64,000 bases of DNA from Oasisia sp. SBJ-2009 (taxonomy: Eukaryota > Annelida > Polychaeta > Sabellida > Siboglinidae): contig OZ024860.1 in the NCBI GenBank assembly GCA_964017155.1, positions 53,981,293 through 54,045,292 on the forward strand. Reading direction: 5' to 3'. A program made the position numbers and the translations under genes. Of this stretch, positions 60,429 to 64,000 are shown in pieces (the first letter of the stretch is position 1; every line of letters starts with the position of its first letter). The notes beneath the pieces were generated by a model. The model was not told where the DNA came from, made no database searches, and was given only the letters and a program-made list of their open reading frames with translations.

Positions 60429-62519
60429 ATTCACAAAACTGATCCCCCGTAGACGGATCGGACTTTGTCGTTTTCCTCGATTTGTGCAACTATCACCCTG
60501 TTAAGGTCGCCAAGTGCCTCGTCACCTCATCTAGTTAGTGGTTCATTATTACTCCCGCCGTTTACCCAGCGGTCGGCACGGAATTCTGTTGAAAAGAATG
60601 TAAACATACTTCCCCAACTGATCCCCCGTAGACGGATCGGACTTTGTCGTTTTGCTCGATTTGTTTCCAAAAGTTGGCAAGACGACGCGCACGGTCAGTT
60701 GGTTTCGTCGAGAGAGTCGTAGTTACACTCCGTGCGTGGAATACGCCCGAGAAGACCGACCGGCGAGTCGAACGTGGCCGTTTCTCTCGATTCTCAAAAC
60801 TGATCCCCCGTAGACGGATCGGACTTTGTCGTTTTCCTCGATTTGTGCAACTATCACCCTGTTAAGGTCGCCAAATGCCTCGTCACCTCATCTAGTTAGT
60901 GGTTCATTATTACTCCCGCCGTTTACCCAGCGGTCGCCACGGAATTCTGTTGAAAAGAATGTAAACAGACATTTACGCTTCCCCAACTGATCCCCCGTAG
61001 ACTGATCGGACTTTGTCGTTTTCCTCGATTTGTTTCCAAAAGTTGGCAAGACGACGCGCACGGTCAGTTGGTTTCGTCGAGAGAGTCGTAGTTACACCCC
61101 TTGCGTGGCACACGCCCGAGAAGACCGACCGGCGCGTCGAACTTGGCCGTTTCTCTCGATTCTCAAAACTGATCCCCCGTAGACGGATCGGACTCTGTCG
61201 TTTTCCTCGATTTGTGCAACTATCACCCTGTTAAGGTCGCCAAATGTCTTGACACCTCATCTAGTTAGTGGTTCATTATTACTCCCGCCGTTTACCCAGC
61301 GGTCGCCACGGAATTCTGTTGAAAAGAATGTAAACAGACATTTACGCTTCCCCAACTGATCCCCCGTTGACGGATCGGACTTTGTCGTTTTCCTCGATAT
61401 GTTTCCAAAAGTTGGCAAGACGACGCGCACGGTCAGTTGGTTTCGTCGAGAGAGTCGTAGTTACACCCCTTGCGTGGCACACGCCCGAGAAGACCGACCG
61501 GCGCGTCGAACTTGGCCGTTTCTCTCGATTCTCAAAACTGATCCCCCGTAGACGGATCGGACTTTGTCGTTTTCCTCGATTTGTGCAACTATCACCCTGT
61601 TAAGGTCGCCAAATGTCTTGACACCTCATCTAGTTAGTGGTTCATTATTACTCCCGCCGTTTACCCAGCGGTCGCCACGGAATTATGTTGAAAAGAATGT
61701 AAACAGACATTTACGCTTCCCCAACTGATCCCCCGTTGACGGATCGGACTTTGTCGTTTTGCTCGATTTGTTTCCAAAAGTTGGCAAGACGACGCGCACG
61801 GTCAGTTGGTTTCGTCGAGAGAGTCGTAGTTACACTCCGTGCGTGGAATACGCCAGAGAAGACCGACCGGCGCGTCGAACTTGGCCGTTTCTCTCGATTC
61901 TCAAAACTGATCCCCCGTAGACGGATCGGACTTTGTGGTTTTCCTCGATTTGTGCAACTATCACCCTGTTAAGGTCGCCAAATGCCTCGTCACCTCATCT
62001 AGTTAGTGGTTCATTATTACTCCCGCCGTTTACCCAGCGGTCGGCACGGAATTCTGTTGAAAATAATGTAAACAGACTTCCCCAACTGATCCCCCGTACA
62101 CGGATCGGACTTTGTCGTTTTCCTCGATTTGTTTCCAAAAGTTGGCAAGACGACGCGCACGGTCAGATGGTTTCGTCGAGAGAGTCGTAGTTACACTCCG
62201 TGCGTGGAATACGCCCGAGAAGACCGACCGGCGCGTCGAACTTGGCCGTTTCTCTCGATTCACAAAACTGATCCCCCGTAGACGGATCGGACTTTGTCGT
62301 TTTCCTCGATTTGTGCAACTATCACCCTGTTAAGGTCGCCAAGTGCCTCGTCACCTCATCTAGTTAGTGGTTCATTATTACTCCCGCCGTTTACCCAGCG
62401 GTCGGCACGGAATTCTGTTGAAAAGAATGTAAACATACTTCCCCAACTGATCCCCCGTAGACGGATCGGACTTTGTCGTTTTGCTCGATTTGTTTCCAAA
62501 AGTTGGCAAGACGACGCGC
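60429..62519 (+). repeat. Mosaic segment 2, copy of about 54945-57035
   Basis: Matches 54945-57035 at a constant offset of 5484 bp: GATTCACAAAACTG at the left end, the private GGACTCTGTCG (61195 and 55711), and the cell order Q, P, Qx, P, Qx, P, Qx, P, Q, P, Q, P. The match ends where the copy reads CAGATGGTTTC (~62525) and the source reads CAGTTGGTTTC. Confidence 0.87.
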
Positions 62520-63463
62520 ACGGTCAGATGGTTTCGTCGAGAGAGTCGTAGTTACACTCCGTGCGTGGAATACGCCCGAGAAGACCGACCGGCGCGTCGA
62601 ACTTGGCCGTTTCTCTCGATTCACAAAACTGATCCCCGGTAGACGGATCGGACTTTGTCGTTTTCCTCGATTTGTGCAACTATCACCCTGTTAAGGTCGC
62701 CAAGTGCCTCGTCACCTCATCTAGTTAGTGGTTCATTATTACTCCCGCCGTTTACCCAGCGGTCGGCACGGAATTCTGTTGAAAAGAATGTAAACATACT
62801 TCCCCAACTGATCCCCCGTAGACGGATCGGACTTTGTCGTTTTGCTCGATTTGTTTCCAAAAGTTGGCAAGACGACGCGCACGGTCAGTTGGTTTCGTCG
62901 AGAGAGTCGTAGTTACACTCCGTGCGTGGAATACGCCCGAGAAGACCGACCGGCGAGTCGAACGTGGCCGTTTCTCTCGATTCTCAAAACTGATCCCCCG
63001 TAGACGGATCGGACTTTGTCGTTTTCCTCGATTTGTGCAACTATCACCCTGTTAAGGTCGCCAAATGCCTCGTCACCTCATCTAGTTAGTGGTTCATTAT
63101 TACTCCCGCCGTTTACCCAGCGGTCGCCACGGAATTCTGTTGAAAAGAATGTAAACAGACATTTACGCTTCCCCAACTGATCCCCCGTAGACTGATCGGA
63201 CTTTGTCGTTTTCCTCGATTTGTTTCCAAAAGTTGGCAAGACGACGCGCACGGTCAGTTGGTTTCGTCGAGAGAGTCGTAGTTACACCCCTTGCGTGGCA
63301 CACGCCCGAGAAGACCGACCGGCGCGTCGAACTTGGCCGTTTCTCTCGATTCTCAAAACTGATCCCCCGTAGACGGATCGGACTTTGTCGTTTTCCTCGA
63401 TTTGTGCAACTATCACCCTGTTAAGGTCGCCAAATGTCTTGACACCTCATCTAGTTAGTGGTT
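62520..63463 (+). repeat. Last satellite cells before the telomere
   Basis: The rest of a P cell, then Q (62655), P-Qx (62834), P (63203) and a truncated Q (63385). The last Q cell stops after 78 of its expected 179-187 bp, at TTAGTGGTT, where telomere repeat begins. It carries GTCTTGACACC, usually seen in Qx cells. Confidence 0.93.
63455..63463 (+). other. Telomere-like seed motif at the satellite-telomere junction
   Basis: The last satellite bases are TTAGTGGTT, which is TTAGGGTT with a T in place of the middle G of the triplet plus one extra G (TTAG-T-GG-TT). The satellite would continue CATTATTAC; the sequence instead continues AGGGTTAGGG. GGTT (63460-63463) belongs to both, so the join has 4 bp of microhomology. 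The same motif is present in the Q spacer throughout the array, in the same orientation as the telomere for all cells right of 2298. Confidence 0.85.
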
Positions 63464-64000
63464 AGGGTTAGGGTTAGGGTTAGGGTTAGGGTTAGGGTTA
63501 GGGTTAGGGTTAGGGTTAGGGTTAGGGTTAGGGTTAGGGTTAGGGTTAGGGTTAGGGTTAGGGTTAGGGTTAGGGTTAGGGTTAGGGTTAGGGTTAGGGT
63601 TAGGGTTAGGGTTAGGGTTAGGGTTAGGGTTAGGGTTAGGGTTAGGGTTAGGGTTAGGGTTAGGGTTAGGGTTAGGGTTAGGGTTAGGGTTAGGGTTAGG
63701 GTTAGGGTTAGGGTTAGGGTTAGGGTTAGGGTTAGGGTTAGGGTTAGGGTTAGGGTTAGGGTTAGGGTTAGGGTTAGGGTTAGGGTTAGGGTTAGGGTTA
63801 GGGTTAGGGTTAGGGTTAGGGTTAGGGTTAGGGTTAGGGTTAGGGTTAGGGTTAGGGTTAGGGTTAGGGTTAGGGTTAGGGTTAGGGTTAGGGTTAGGGT
63901 TAGGGTTAGGGTTAGGGTTAGGGTTAGGGTTAGGTTAGGGTTAGGGTTAGGGTTAGGGTTAGGGTTAGGGTTAGGGTTAGGGTTAGGGTTAGGGTTAGGG
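63462..64000 (+). repeat. Terminal telomere repeat (TTAGGG)n
   Basis: 539 bp: 78 perfect hexamers (63462-63929), one TTAGG pentamer, then 11 perfect hexamers (63935-64000). The G-rich strand runs 5'->3' toward the right edge, as expected for the right end of a chromosome. Telomerase and shelterin-type proteins act on this repeat in animals. There is no zone of degenerate repeats between satellite and telomere. The true length is unknown because the window ends inside the repeat. Confidence 0.98.
63930..63934 (+). repeat. Single TTAGG variant in the telomere
   Basis: The only irregular unit in the telomere tract: one G is missing. It may be a telomerase slip or a homopolymer sequencing error. 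Confidence 0.85.

Noticed and set aside
2298..63463. Hundreds of open frames of 60-107 codons that look like a family of short arginine-rich proteins
   Set aside because: They recur once per satellite cell, overlap in several frames on both strands, mostly begin at TTG or GTG in the core, and end at fixed repeat positions. Cell lengths of 179, 182 and 187 bp and the 361-bp unit shift the frame. No codon bias, domain or separate promoter is visible.
2298..63463. CRISPR array (regular 49-bp repeat with ~130-bp spacers)
   Set aside because: There are only two spacer sequences and they alternate. Spacers are far too long, there are no cas genes, and the locus ends in a eukaryotic telomere.
1..63463. 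Centromeric satellite with a CENP-B-type box
   Set aside because: Unit length would fit, but I find no match to the NTTCGNNNNANNCGGGN pattern on either strand of the unit, and the array adjoins a telomere.
1..64000. Virus, plasmid or prokaryotic accessory system
   Set aside because: There are no coding regions, replication genes or operon structure. Telomere, satellite and LINE all indicate a eukaryotic chromosome end.

Overview
This window is the right-hand end of a eukaryotic, most likely animal, chromosome. It has three parts: about 63.4 kb of subtelomeric satellite DNA, one short 5'-truncated non-LTR retrotransposon inside the satellite, and a terminal (TTAGGG)n telomere whose G-rich strand runs 5'->3' off the right edge. 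I see no intact protein gene, RNA gene, CRISPR array or operon. The many open frames of 60-107 codons recur once per satellite unit, overlap in several frames on both strands, and are by-products of the repeat.

Organism: TTAGGG excludes most insects (TTAGG), nematodes (TTAGGC) and most plants (TTTAGGG). It is shared by vertebrates, many marine invertebrates, many fungi and trypanosomes. The retroelement's C-terminal WNSLP...IR...FK..LKTHLF signature and TAA-repeat tail are typical of animal CR1/L2-like LINEs, so I infer a metazoan, perhaps a marine invertebrate. The species cannot be fixed from this sequence.

Satellite design: two kinds of cell alternate, and each opens with the same 49-bp core. 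I call them P (core + 133-bp spacer = 182 bp) and Q (core + 130-bp spacer = 179 bp). A Q variant, Qx, carries an extra octamer CATTTACG (187 bp). P-Q is 361 bp, P-Qx 369 bp and P-Q-Qx 548 bp. Cell boundaries below are placed at the TTG at core bases 29-31.

Layout: 1-2297 holds the satellite inverted, as a near-exact reverse complement of about 7.87-10.35 kb. 2298-2299 is the inversion junction. From 2298 to 63463 every cell points toward the telomere. 2440-11176 is a mixed zone with Q-Qx doublets. 11177-18803 is three tandem copies of a ~2.54-kb higher-order repeat (HOR). 18804-22236 is mixed and holds the retroelement at 20055-20560. 22237-26600 is a 2182-bp HOR x2. 26962-36449 is a 4744-bp HOR x2. 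36089-43356 is a 1091/1452-bp HOR series. 44427-48084 is an 1829-bp HOR x2. 48085-54450 is a second doublet-rich zone. 54799-58817 is an 1829/1460-bp series. 58818-62519 is a mosaic of two dispersed upstream segments. The last Q cell is cut 78 bp in and continues directly into 539 bp of telomere repeat.

The interest lies in chromosome-end biology. The same two cells have been amplified in several HOR lengths, copied in inverted orientation, and capped by telomerase at a TTAGTGGTT motif that occurs in the Q spacer.
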